Shown here: positions 1 to 10,670 of the stretch, piece after piece
Layout: every line of letters begins with the position of its first letter
Position numbering within the stretch: the first letter of the stretch is position 1
Origin: Ministeria vibrans ATCC 50519
Taxonomy: Eukaryota > Opisthokonta > Filasterea
Assembly: GCA_943704425.1 (NCBI GenBank)
Contig: CALSCP010002263.1
Coordinates: 1 to 30,651 of the forward strand
Length of the DNA: 30,651 nucleotides
Reading direction: 5' to 3'
The notes under the pieces: generated by a model
Seen by the model: the letters and a program-made list of their open reading frames with translations, nothing else
The model's database searches: none
Told to the model about the DNA's origin: nothing
Program-made: the position numbers and the translations under genes

Positions 1-108
<108 letters not shown>

Positions 109-151
109 AGTTTAGGCATTTCACTTTTGTTTCTTTTGTTTTCTTTTTTAC

Positions 152-1351
152 CCGCCCTGGCACATTGGACAGTTCGCCAGCAGTGGTGTCGTCAAAGCGG
201 GCAACAAGCTTTTCCAGGAGCTCGAGAGGCGTCAGGACATGGCGAAAAGTAAGGAGAAAAGTCTGCTCGAGGTCCGTCTCGATGCGCTCGGCGGCTGTCA
301 GGAGCTCGATGAGCTTGTCGATGGGTGCCGCACTGACGCGACGGGTGCCGTCGCTGACGCGCATTGAGTACTCGATGGAGTCCTCGATGACAGTGATCAT
401 GTGAGGCTGCGCGAGATCCTGCGTCGACGATGTTGACGCGGAGGTGCGTCGACGGCCCTCGGCGGCCGCATTGGTCGAGCCCATGTTGGCCACGTTGCGT
501 AGGTCACGTGCCGGCTCGTCGGGCTTCTTTCGCGAGATACCCTGTTGCATGAGCGAAACGGAGATGGCGTCGCGCAACGCGGACGGTCGGCGTCTCAAGT
601 TGGTGAGACTCGAGTGAGGCGAGCTGCCGTTCACCTGCGGCATGGAACCGTTGCTGGCGGTCGACGCACCGCCTACACTGGTTGCGTCGTCGTCTGACCA
701 GGCGGGCACTGCACTCGACGACGTCTGCGACACCATCGAGTAAAGACTCTTCTTTTTCTTCAGCTTCCGCTTCTTTGATGACGACAGATCGTCGTTTGAC
801 AGGTTCCCGTCACTAATCATCATCGAGTCGCTCATCTGGCGCGACACCATCTGCATGACACGGTCCTCGGGATCAAAGTCGCCGTCGCCGATGGGCGTCG
901 CAATGAGGCTGCCCACCGAGTCGTCGGCCTCGCTTGCGTCCGCCTCGGTGTGTGTCGCTGTTGTTGCGACTGGCGTCTCTCCAGCTGTGGCCGCGTCGCC
1001 TACTTCAGGATCGCTCGCACCGTCATCCTCGTCGACGCTCACGGGCGGATGCGAGTCGAGGGTCGTGCCTTCCTTCCAGGACTTGACAGCGGCGCGGTAC
1101 CGCTTCAACGCTTGTGACGAATCTCGCGAGCGACCCTTCACCTCGCCTCCTGCGTTCAGCTGACGGATGCGCTCGCCTACGACCCGCTTGGAAAAGCTAG
1201 CGTTCACGGTGGACGCGGAGCGCGCCAAGCCCGGGCTGGACGACGCGGGGCTGGCGGGTGCGGCAGTCGCAAAGGGATCTTCGCCAAACACCACCCCGAC
1301 ATCGTCCGTGCCCTTGTGCGACGCTCTTCTCCGCAGCGAGAACCGCGGCAT
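152..1351 (-). CDS. RasGEF-domain protein, N-terminal exon (partial)
   Basis: This is the first coding exon of a Ras-family guanine nucleotide exchange factor, 400 residues from ATG (1351-1349) to a GT donor just below 152 (phase 0). The frame has no stop before the window edge. Residues 1-335 look disordered: Ser/Thr/Asp-rich with basic patches, including KKRKLKKKKS, a possible nuclear signal. Residues about 340-395 (AAPIDKLIELL, then ETDLEQTFLLTFRHVL) match the start of the RasGEF N-terminal (REM) domain, which packs against and stabilises the catalytic CDC25 domain. The CDC25 domain must lie to the left of the window, so target GTPase specificity cannot be judged. The gene is divergent from the HCF101-type gene, with 189 bp between the two ATGs. 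I am confident of the family from the REM motif; the exact 5' end could include an upstream exon. Confidence 0.8.
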
Positions 1352-1540
1352 GGCCCAAAACGACAAGACAGGACAATGAGAAGACTCTCAAGTGGTGCAG
1401 CCGTCCAATCGAACAGTTCACGGAAGGGCAACGAAGGAAAATATTTTATTGTGATTATATTAATATTTTTGGCACGTCACATATTCATACTTGCACAGTC
1501 GCATTCCACCATTGACCATTATTTTCTTCGTTTTGCTTAG
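1352..1540. promoter_or_regulatory. Divergent promoter region, RasGEF / HCF101-type gene
   Basis: This 189-bp spacer lies between two start codons pointing away from each other, so it must hold both promoters or 5' UTRs. The right part is AT-rich. It ends in a pyrimidine tract plus TTGCTTAG directly before the ATG at 1541, which looks like a 3' splice site and suggests a 5' UTR intron or leader addition. No TATA box is convincing. Confidence 0.45.
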
Positions 1541-3850
1541 ATGTCGTCAGATTCATTAATAGACAGACGATCCCAAGTATTAGATCGACTGGATCAAGTG
1601 CAGGTGCGTCGCACGAGCGAGGGGTTGTTGTGCCCTTCCTGTTTTTTATTTTTGTTGATCACGCCGCGACCCATTTGACGGCTACAGGATCCCGATCTGC
1701 ATCGAAGCGTCGTTGCGTGCAACTTTATAAAGAACCTGGTGATTGGGGAGGACACGGGGAGCGTCGCGTTTGACGTGGAGCTCACAACACCCGCTTGTCC
1801 CGTCAAAGAGTCGCTTGAGGCGCAGTGTCGCAGTGCGGTGGCGTCGCTCGACTGGGTGCGCTCGCTCACCGTCAACATGACTGCGCAAAAGGTTGCGTCG
1901 CGAGCGTCGCGTGCGCCTGGGCTGCGGCACGTCGCGCACCTGATTGCCGTCGCCAGCTGCAAGGGCGGCGTGGGCAAGTCGACCGTCGCCGTCAGCTTGG
2001 CTCTGGCTCTCGCGCGAAAGGGCGCCGTGGTCGGTGTCTTTGATGCGGACAGTAAGCTGCACAGCACGCAATGAGGGTGGTGGAGAGAGAGGGGGGAAGG
2101 AGGGAGAAAGACACAAAGTGTGAGAGAGACACAAAGTGAGACTGACAGACAGACAGATAGATAGATAGAGAAGAGAGACAGAGAGGCACACAAGAAAGAA
2201 GCAAAGTGAAGAGAGAGAGAGGGACGACAGATAAAGAGAGAGATAAAGATATTGAGACACGCGAGAAAAAAAACAAGTGAAGAGAGAGAACTAATGCATT
2301 CAAATTTATAGTTCACGGACCGTCGCTGCCTCTTCTGCTCCCAGTCGCTGACACAAATGTACAGCAAGTGAAAGCAAGCGACCCGCTCAACGACAGTGGC
2401 ATCGACATGATCTTGCCTTTTCTCAGCGACCAGAGGGAGGATGAGGAGGCACACGCGCCTCTAAGTCTGATGTCGTTTGGGTGGATCAAGCCTGAGGGTG
2501 CTGCAACCATGCGTGGTGCCATGGTGAGTCGTGTCATCAATCAGCTGCTCACAACGACTCGCTGGGGTGCACTTGACTACCTTGTGATCGACTTGCCACC
2601 AGGCACGGGCGACGTGCAGCTCACCCTTGCGCAAATTGTGCCCCTCTCCTGTGCCATTATGGTCTCTACCCCTCATCCGCTCAGTGTCGTTGATGTCGCG
2701 CGAGGCGTCGACATGTTCAACCGACTCCAAGTAACAATTTATAGCTCAAGTGCGTCCAAGGGTGGGAGAAAACTGAAGTGTATGTGTGTATGTATTTTTG
2801 TAGATCCCTACAGTGGCTCTGGTGGAAAACATGGCGTACTTTACGTGCGACGAATGCACCGCGCAACATTCGCCGTTTGGCCAGGCAGGGGCCTGTGCCG
2901 CCCTCATTGCACAGCATAGTATCGCCGAGCACACCCTTCTCCCTCTCGTCAAACTGCCTCCACTCGACACTGTACAGGGCGACGAGGAGGAACGTGGGCG
3001 GCAGTGGACAAGAAAACACTTTGCAACAGTAGTTGAGCGCACGCGCAGTGCGGTGGACCAGCTGGCCAGTGTGGTTGTGCGAGAGGTCAGCAAGGGCCGC
3101 TTTGGGGCCGACGCACGCCCCCGGGTCATGTACGACGCATCACACGGCACAAAACAGGTTAATACGGAGCTAGAGAGAGAAGACAGAAACAAAGTGATAG
3201 AGAGAGAGAGAGAAGAAAGAAACAAAGTGATAGAGAGAGAGAGAGAGAAGAAAGAAACAAAGTGTGTGAGAGAGAAGAAGAAGAAGAAGAAAGAAAGAAA
3301 GAAAGAAACATAGTGAGTGAGAGAGAGAGTGAATGCGTGAATGAGTGTGTGTGTGTGTACGAGTGACAGTGAGTCAGTCGGTGAACCATTTTTGATTGCT
3401 AGGTGTTGATGATTCTTCCGGACGGGGAAACTCTGTCGATCGGATCGGCTGAGCTCCGCAGAGAATGTCGCTGCGCCGATTGTGTTGTAGAGGGAACGCA
3501 AACGGTAATAGAAAAATAAAATAATTATTATGTACCATCATGATTGTGATTCTATTGTCTTTGTCTGAGCGTAGAAGAAACTGGATCCGTCGCAAGTCAG
3601 CGACAGAGTATTTCCAGACGGTACGCAACTTTTTCTCAGACTACTGTGATCAGAGACTCTTTAAAACATTTCTCTATGAATTACCTGATAAACAGAGATC
3701 TACCCAATGGGGAACTATGGAGTGGGAATGCACTGGAGCGACGGCCATGCGACGAGTATCTTTCCCTTTGCGCTGCTAGAGGACCTTGCCCGAGCACACA
3801 TGCCCAAGCCGCCAACATGTGCCACTGGCGACCCTTCACTCGACTGGTGA
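1541..3850 (+). CDS. HCF101: HCF101-type Mrp/NBP35-family Fe-S cluster carrier
   Basis: P-loop ATPase of the Mrp/ApbC/Ind1 family, which carries [4Fe-4S] clusters to client proteins. Seven exons join in frame: 1541-1603, 1688-2051, 2312-2730, 2804-3157, 3403-3504, 3575-3620 and 3696-3850, giving 500 residues. Residues about 8-88 form a DUF59/MIP18 domain with the TTPACP motif. Residues 106-380 are the ATPase with the deviant Walker A SCKGGVGKST (111-120), DADIHGPSLP across the exon 2/3 junction, and DLPPGTGD. C297 and C300 in FTCDEC are the cluster-binding CxxC. Residues about 400-490 are a DUF971 domain (RECRCADC; GNYGVGMHWSDGHATSI). DUF59-ATPase-DUF971 is the domain order of plant plastid HCF101. 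No transit peptide is evident (it begins MSSDSLIDRR), so a cytosolic or otherwise non-plastid role is possible. Introns are GA-rich. Confidence 0.9.
2074..2290 (+). repeat. Purine-rich GA simple repeat in intron 2
   Basis: A long GAGA/GACA-rich tract on the sense strand fills most of the intron at 2052-2311. It is made of degenerate GAGAGA, ACAAAGTGAGA and GATAGATA units. A similar tract occurs in the intron at 3158-3402 of the same gene. Confidence 0.85.
3170..3350 (+). repeat. GA-rich repeat with 34-bp duplicated unit in intron 4
   Basis: The unit GAAAGAAACAAAGTG plus TAGAGAGAGAGAGA recurs in tandem around 3180-3270. It is followed by AAG triplets, GAAA units and a GTGTGTGT run. The repeat lies wholly inside the intron at 3158-3402. 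Confidence 0.8.
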
Positions 3851-3900
3851 TCGCACTCTCAAATGCCATACTTACGACGACTTGACTATAGAGTATTGTT

Positions 3901-3906
3901 TTTATT
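3901..3906 (-). terminator. Polyadenylation signal AATAAA for the secreted-protein gene
   Basis: AATAAA on the minus strand, 32 nt after the stop codon at 3938. It lies in the 87-bp gap between two convergent genes, so the two 3' UTRs probably overlap. Confidence 0.5.
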
Positions 3907-3937
3907 ATAAATACAAGACAAACAAAAAATTCTACTG

Positions 3938-4698
3938 TTACTGTTCCAGTCGAGACCATTCAAAGGTGGACGGGAAAAAGCAATAGCCCTGGATGATCTC
4001 GGTGGGATTGGCAGTGGCACGGCGGTGGAGGGGAGGTGCCGGCGAGCAGGTGGAGGGGGCAGGACACGACGCAGGCACAGCGAACAAGGCGGCGTCGAGT
4101 GTGGCCGCAGACGGATTGCCGACAAGACACGAAATGTCGACACCCATTGCAACGTTGTGGGCGATAACGCCGAATGGCAGCACCACGGCCGCGTTGGTGG
4201 TGTTGGCGTAGTAGCGCACTTCAATGGACTGCGGCAGAAGGTTCCAGGGCGCTGAGGTTTGCTCTTCGACACCCCACACTTCGAAGGAGTCTCCGTCGTG
4301 TGTGATGTTGTGTAGAAACACAGCGGCGGCAGGAACACCTAGAATAGGAAGGTCTCCGTCCATCTGAACGCACGAACACGCCGTTGAGCCCCCTGGCTGC
4401 GTCTGGTAGAAGTACAAAACTTTCTGCAAATACATTGTTGTGTTCCCAGTCTGTTTCGCGTTGCGTTGCGCTCACATACCTGCGCATAGTCATGCAAATG
4501 GGTAACAGCAAATTCTCCGGGGCCAAAGCCAAGCACGTCAATGCGAAATGCGTTGTGTTCCACAGAAAAGTACAGATTGCTCTGCTCCTCGCCATACGTC
4601 AACTCGGCACTGAGTGCGGAAGGATATGTGGGCGCCACTGTTTGCCCCAGTGCTGCCACCGACGCAACAAGCGTGACGACGACAGGGAGCAACAGCAT
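3938..4698 (-). CDS. Secreted protein, possibly ependymin/LolA-like fold
   Basis: Two exons (4698-4480 and 4423-3938, 56-bp intron, phase 0) encode 234 residues. The first 20 or so (MLLLPVVVTLVASVAALG) form a clear signal peptide, and no other membrane segment is visible. The rest is rich in predicted beta strands with N-glycosylation sites (HNIT, YANTT) and a few Cys (ACSC, DISC, PASC). The pattern of signal peptide, NLYFSVEHNAFRID, a VLYFYQ strand, a Cys, then FEVWGVEE resembles small secreted beta-sandwich proteins of protists and the ependymin-related family. The likeness is by eye only and I would not assign a function. It is convergent with the HCF101-type gene. The start is the first ATG; the preceding in-frame TTG is not needed. 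Confidence 0.7.
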
Positions 4699-4959
4699 CA
4701 ACGAGGTGTGAAAAAAATGATTGATGATGAAAATATGTAAATGAAGTGAATAAAATTAAAAAGTGTGTGAAATTGAAGCTTAAAAAAAATACAATTAAAA
4801 TACAATGAAGAGTACTGCAATGCTTCCGCCACAAATGACGAACCATGATTAACTGCCCGTGCCTCATTAACACTATTGAATTGACTATTGATTATAATGT
4901 TTTGATATATTTTTGATTCAATTTTTAATGTCTCTTTCGTTCTTCTTTTTCTCGATTTT

Positions 4960-7900
4960 TCAGGGCTTGCACTTGACCAGACTGTTCAGAGCAAACACCT
5001 GCATGCCCCGCTCGAGCTTCACAAGGGCCTCGTTGCTGTCGATGGACTGGATGAGACCACGCGAGCGACCGGCCGAGTCGAGCACGATCACATTGTCATT
5101 GGGCTGCAACCCAATGCGCCCACACTTGCTTGCCGACACCACTGACTTCTGTTCCGTCTTGAGATCGCGCACGGTAATGTCGTTGCCATTGATAGCGGTC
5201 ACAACGTACGTGCGCTCATCCACAAGCACCAGCGCATCAAACATGATCCAGCCGCCTTCGCCTGCCGTCGCTGGACCCTGCGGTGCCCCACCCACACCGC
5301 CGGCGCTGGCGGACGGCGTTGACGCACCCAACAGAGCACCGCCAGGCGTGGGTCCCACCGTGTAGGCGCCCGGAGCGGGCGAGTAGTCGGACGGACCGAC
5401 AGAGCCTGGTCCACCCATCGACGACGGGCCAGGCGTGCTGCCGTACGCGCTGTAGGCGGGTGTCGAGCCGTAAGCACTACCATAGCCGGCTGAGGGTGTG
5501 CCAGTAGAGGTACCGTACGGACCGGGCGTTGTGGGACCCGGGGTGACGCCGAACGCTCCCGACGAGCCCGCGTCGGTCGAGTACGGATCTGTAGCAGAGG
5601 GTGTGTTGCCGTAGGCACTGGCCGCGGGTGTAGGTCCGCCATACGCACCGCCCATCGGAGTGCCGGCCGTAGTGCCGTAAGCACCGCCCGTTGGAGTCCC
5701 GGCAGAGCCGCCGCTGTAGCCGGGCGTGCCCGCATTAAGATACCCACCGCCGGGAGTGGGTGCAACACCACCGCCCGCAGAGGGAGTGGTCGCCGACGTG
5801 CTACCGTACGGATTGGTGTTGCTGCCACTGCCAGACCCTGTGCTGCCGTAGGGTGCGGGAGTGGGACCCACACCATAGGCGGATGGAGTGCCGGCATAAG
5901 CGGCACCACCACCCGGCGTGCTGGCCGAGTAGTTGCCAGGACCGGGCGTGTAGGCGGACGCGCCAGCGTTGGGAGTGGCGCCGTACGAAGGCGTGTCGCC
6001 CGAAGTGTACGCCGAGCGAGGCGTGCCGTACGCATTCCCATCGGGCGTGTACTGGCTCGTGTTGCTATTGGACGTGTCTGGGAATGCCTCGTCCAGCGGG
6101 TTACTGCCGTAGTCGGATTCCCAAGCGGGAGTCGCGCCACCGGGTGTTGCCCCACCGGGAGTGTTGGCGACATTCGGATCCCAGGCGGGCGTCGCGCCTC
6201 CTTCGTGACCAGGTGTCATGCTGCCCGTGTAGGCGGGTGTGCGTGACGAGTAAGCGGGCGTGCGCGACGCGTTGTTGTACGTGTCGGACGCAATGGAGTA
6301 AGAGCTGCTGGTAGACGCGCCAAAGTTGTAGCGCACGCGAATGTCCTCGTTGATGTCGGCACGACGCACATTCACAATCTTGTTGCGCGCCTGCAACTCC
6401 ACCTTGGCGTGCGTCTCGGTCGCGTCGCGTACCATGCCCACCATTGACTTGTACGTGCCCTTGACAATGGCTACCGTCTTGCCGACGAGCGAGTCGTCAC
6501 GTCGACTACCCCTTCCTCGTGCATAGCCCGGCACGAACGATGGTGTTTGTGCCGGCGACTGCCCCTGAGTGCCGCCAGTCGGTGTGTGCGGAGAGGGTGA
6601 GCCCAGGCGTTGCTGAAGTTGGTTGCTCGCACCCAAATGCATGGGCGAGCCAAGTGATGTGGGCGCCGGCGAGGCAGCCATACGATTCACACCACCACCA
6701 CCACCAACACCACCACCACTGCTACCACCACCTGAGCCTCCAACAAGCTCCAGTTCATTGGCGCGCATCACAAGCACACCGGCGTTCTCGACGACGTCGC
6801 GCGTGTACAAAAAGACGTACTGACGATATACGTGCTTGACGGTGCCGGTGCGATTGCGATGAGCGCCCACCGCCACCTTGACCGTGTTGCCGGTCTCCAC
6901 CTGTTTGCGATTGCGATCGAGAGCCTTGATTCCGCGTGTCGTGTTGCGTTTGAGGTCACGACGCGACGCAGTGCGTACCGTACCACCGGTGTCGAGCACC
7001 TTGAATGTGTCACGCTCCACCTTGATGATCACGCCAATCGTGTCCATGTTAACAAACACCAGATCGTACACACTGTACATGCCAAGTGCGTCCACCCCCG
7101 ACGCCTTCTCCGCAGCCACCTGCACATCCTTGGTCAGCGCACGCAGCTCCTTGAACCCCTGATCAGAAACAATCACAGCGACCTCGCCCTCCACACGCAC
7201 CACCATGCCAGTCTCGCCAGTGTGTCGCCCCTTCAACACCTGCAAAAAAAAAAAAAAAAAAAAAAAAAAAGGGAGGGGGAGAGGATAAAATTAGTGAGAC
7301 GTTTTTTTCTTATCCCTTCCTTGTAGTTTTTTTTTTTGGTTACTTTGATGTGATTGCCGGCTTGGATAAATTTACGCAGCTCGGTGGCGGGAAACTTGAC
7401 GAGGTCGCGACTGACATTTTCGTCGCGGGGACGTATGCTCACAATGCCCCCCTCAATCTTCTCGACACGCCCCAGCACATTCTGCATGTTGCCATCAACC
7501 ACCTCGACCATGTCGCCCTTGACAAACTCACAGGTATTGACGTTGCGCGCCGCTGCGGCGTTGTTCATCTGCAACGTTGCTTCGGCTGTGTCGGCGGCTC
7601 CCGGAAACCCGCGCAGCTCGTCGAGGGTAGGGTTGACTTCGCGCTGCTCGAGATAGTCGATGGTCTCGAGGCGGAACACGAGACCATTCTCGTACTGTTC
7701 GCGGTTGAAGACGTACCGTTGCGTGACCGGGTCGCGCTGGACATCGCCGCCAGCACTGGTAACCTCTTCGAGACTGAATAGTTTCTTGGGCGGCTGGATG
7801 CGACGGGCGTCGCGTGTGCGTTTGTCGCTGCGCAGCGCACGCAAGTCAATGCGCGGCACCATTTTGATGAGCACCTTGCCGTTGACCGACTCGGACATGT

Positions 7901-9398
7901 CCTCAATCTGTGCCAGATCGCCCTTGTACTTGCCTCGCTTGCATCGTACCCACGACCCTTTGCGCAACACCATGGTCTTCTTGCGGATCGTGAGAGCATC
8001 CACTCGCTCGTTTATGGGCACCAGTCGTTGCACCTTGCGACCGTACGCGAGTACATTGAGTCCCGCAATCGCATCTTGAATGTCGGCCTCTTTGCGCGCC
8101 TCGACATAAATGGCCCCCTTAAGAGTGGGGACGGCAAACGCCGAGAAGATAGCCAGCTCGCCACGCTTTGGGTCTGTCGAGCCTTGTCGCTCAAAGTAGC
8201 GACGCATCAGGGCGACAACCGCCTCGCGCTCTTGACCCTCGCGACACCGCACCACATATAGCTTGGGATGTCGAATGGTAGGGTGTGCACGCTTAAGCTC
8301 GGCTCGCTTGCGCCCACCACCGGCGCTCTTTCCGAGTCGCTCCTCCTCATAACTGCCGCCTTCCATGGGCTCGACCACGTCGTCGTCACTGACAACCACA
8401 TCATCGTCGTCGTCCATTCCTGTATCGGCCAGGTTCTCTTGGATCAACTTCTTCTTTTTCTCCTTCTTCGCCGCCAGCGCAGCCTTCTTCTGAGCTTCCT
8501 GTGCCTTGCGCGCCTCGCGCTCCTCTCGTCGCGCCGCCTGCTCCTCGATATTCTTCACCGCCTGCTCCTGACGCTCGCGTGCAGTCATACCCTTTGTGTA
8601 AATCTCCTTGCTTTTGGCAGCCTAATTGATTCGACACAGCGTTGATGAGTCGATATCATACACACACACACACACACACACACGATTGTGATTTTTTCTT
8701 GACCAACCTTGAGACGGTCTGCTGCTGTAATGTTCTCGTCTTCGCCCTCCTCTTCGTCGTCGTCGCCCTCCTCCGCTTCAATATCAAGGAGAGTGTTCAC
8801 AGCGCGTTTGCGCTTCTTGCGACGAGGCTATCGAGTGCGCGATAAGTAAACGAGAGAACAACATGTTGTGTACAACTTACCCCTTCGTCTTCTTCTTCTT
8901 CGTCTTCTTCTTCTTCGTCTTCTTCGTCCTCCTCCTCATCGTCGTCGTCATCGTCTTCATCACTGTCATCATCATCATCGTCGTCGTCGTCATCATCGTC
9001 CTCCCCATCGTCGTCGTCAGAGCCCTACGGAGCACGAACAAAAGGTAAACGACAAAAAAAAAAAAAAAAAACAGGAAAAAGAAAATTACAAACAAAACAA
9101 AAAGACAAAACAAAAACTTACGATTTATGCCACCACCAAGATTAATTCCAGTGGATGCGCCAGTCGAAGGACGGGCACGACTAGAAGAGGACGTGACTGA
9201 AGGACGAGCACGCGGCGGAGGACGTCCCCCTCCACCACCACCACCACCACCAGCCCACCCACTTCCGACAGAGCGCGATTCGGAAGGCGCCGCAGACGAC
9301 GATTCTGACGCCATGTCGAAGCTGCCGCCACCTCGACGCGCTGCACTGTCTGCTTCGCCAAGCGCCGTATACAAGTTTCGGGCGCCATCCGGCGCCAT
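4960..9398 (-). CDS. SPT5: Transcription elongation factor SPT5 (DSIF large subunit)
   Basis: SPT5 with SPT4 clamps RNA polymerase II and controls pausing and processivity. Exons: 9398-9122 (uncertain), 9024-8881, 8827-8708, 8621-7344 and 7239-4960, about 1365 residues. In order: a Gly/Ser-rich N terminus; a long Asp/Glu tract followed by PRRKKRKR; a Lys/Glu-rich helix; the NGN domain beginning near HPKLYVVRCREGQEREA (8270 downward); and several KOW motifs (GSWVRCKRGKYKGD, KGDMVEVVDGN, GRHTGETGMVVRVE, GNTVKVAVGAHRNRTG). Then comes a C-terminal region (about 6300-5290) with roughly thirty Thr-Pro motifs such as TPAW and TPAY, the CTR phosphorylated by P-TEFb-type kinases, and a final KOW pair to the TGA at 4960. 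The junction of exon 1 to the acidic exon does not keep frame with the best splice sites, so the N-terminal 92 residues are provisional. Confidence 0.93.
7244..7270. repeat. 27-nt A-run in SPT5 intron
   Basis: The homopolymer lies in the 104-bp intron 7240-7343. On the sense strand it is a T-run that serves as the polypyrimidine tract before the acceptor at the KOW-encoding last exon. Confidence 0.85.
8660..8683. repeat. (AC)n dinucleotide repeat in SPT5 intron
   Basis: Twelve AC units lie inside the 86-bp intron 8622-8707. On the sense strand this is (GT)n. Confidence 0.9.
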
Positions 9399-9438
9399 CA
9401 CTGCAGAGAAACATTAATCATAGGTGTTCTATTGCGTT

Positions 9439-10354
9439 TTATGGCACGGTACCATCGCCTTGTAGAATGGCGCAGGCACGCAGAGAGTTGTCGCCGTAAA
9501 ATTTGTGATTAGTCTCTTTGCGCTCGATGAGTGTCGAGGCCTCAAGAGAAATGCCACCAAAGAGTCCCTTGCTCTTGCTGTAAGAGTACACTGAGGCAAC
9601 GGAGCGCGCCGAGACGGACGCTTCAGCATTGCGGCCCAGCGGACCCACAGCGATGGTCAAGTTTGCACCAAAGGTGACGTTGGTGCCCTTGGAGAAAGCC
9701 GACACGGCTCGGTCGGTGTTGAGCACCAACAAGAAGTCGGTGATCTCGACGCCCAGCTCAAACCCTCCGCCAATCCCGGCGACGCCCAGCGCAGAGGGAG
9801 CCGACCAGCCCGCCGCCGTGCGCGCCACCACCAGACCCGCTCCCGCACGCGCTGTCACGAGAAAGCCCGCCTTGGCAATCGTAATGATAGCAATCCCTTT
9901 GCATCCCGAGATAATGTTGCCGGGAATGACGCTGTCGGGGCCTTTCTGGGAAGGGGCAAGACGGTGAAGAAGGGAGAGTGAGAACCTCAGACGTTTCGCA
10001 TTGGAAATGTCGTATGTGTGAGGCTTGGACGCCCCTTCTCCCAAGTCACTTTCAGCTAGTGACAATGGGTGTCTGAGTGACCACGAGACTCCAGAGTGAG
10101 AACGAGCGTGAGGAAGGTGAAGAAAGAAAAAAAAAATCAAGTGACGCCAACGCTGAGAGAGTTGGACAGCCACATGACAAATGGGGGGAGGCACGTGCAG
10201 GCTGTCAGCGGGGGTCCCGCGCAGACGCATGCGAGGGGCGTGCAACACCGGTGAACTTGCTTACGGTTGCAGTGGGAATGGTGAATTCACGCAGAATTTT
10301 GGCCGCTACGTCGCATGTTTCGCGCAGATCTTTGGGCAGAGGCGAGTGCACCAT
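9439..10354 (-). CDS. SYLF (Ysc84/SH3YL1-type) domain protein
   Basis: Two exons (10354-10265 and 9945-9439, phase 0, 319-bp intron) give 198 residues that are almost entirely one SYLF domain. This module binds phosphoinositides and, in yeast Ysc84/Lsb3-4 and animal SH3YL1, helps link membranes to actin. The start MVHSPLPKDL with AAKILREFT, then GPDSVIPGNIISGCKGIAI, KAGFLVTARAGAGLVVAR, GVEITDFLLVLNT and GKG-type SKSKGLFGGISLEAS follow the family closely. There is no C-terminal SH3 domain (SH3YL1 has one) and no FYVE domain, so this is the short SYLF-only form. The stop is just 40 nt upstream of the SPT5 ATG on the same strand, and the gene is divergent from the dioxygenase gene. Confidence 0.9.
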
Positions 10355-10670
10355 TCAGTAAACGGGGAACGGCCGAATAATAATAATTATAATTTATCTC
10401 CTCTGACTTCATGATCATCATCTACCCACTTTGCAACATTTCCCCCGCAGAGTGCATAAACTTTTCAGATAGTTTACTCATGAGTCATCAGTCAAGTCTG
10501 TCTGTCAAGAGTCATGAAATCATGGTCAGTGACGGTCTGAGATGAAAGTGGGCGAGAAGTGAATTGTGACTCGTGAGTGAATTACTTTTATTCAACACCA
10601 TTATTTTGTATACTATTCATTACAAAAAAAAAAACGCGTACGAAGATAATCAACTAAGTATTACTCGCCG
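10355..10670. promoter_or_regulatory. Divergent promoter region with bZIP-type site
   Basis: A 316-bp spacer separates the starts of the SYLF gene and the phytanoyl-dioxygenase gene. It contains TGAGTCAT at 10481-10488, a consensus AP-1/Gcn4-type bZIP site, near related GAGTCATGA and TCAGTCAAG elements, then an A-run at 10624. The site match is seen in the sequence; use by a bZIP factor is inference. Confidence 0.35.

Noticed and set aside
1594-2454. 286-codon open frame on the minus strand opposite the HCF101-type gene
   Set aside because: It is antisense to clear Mrp-family exons and reads the GA-rich intron as Leu/Ser repeats; no family likeness.
1541-3850. Bacterial contamination or recent bacterial transfer for the Mrp-like ATPase
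   Set aside because: Six spliceosomal introns and a DUF971 fusion typical of eukaryotic HCF101 argue for a resident nuclear gene.
5199-6173. 324-codon minus-strand frame inside SPT5
   Set aside because: Arg/Pro/Ala-rich shadow of the SPT5 CTR in another frame, a by-product of GC-rich repeated codons.
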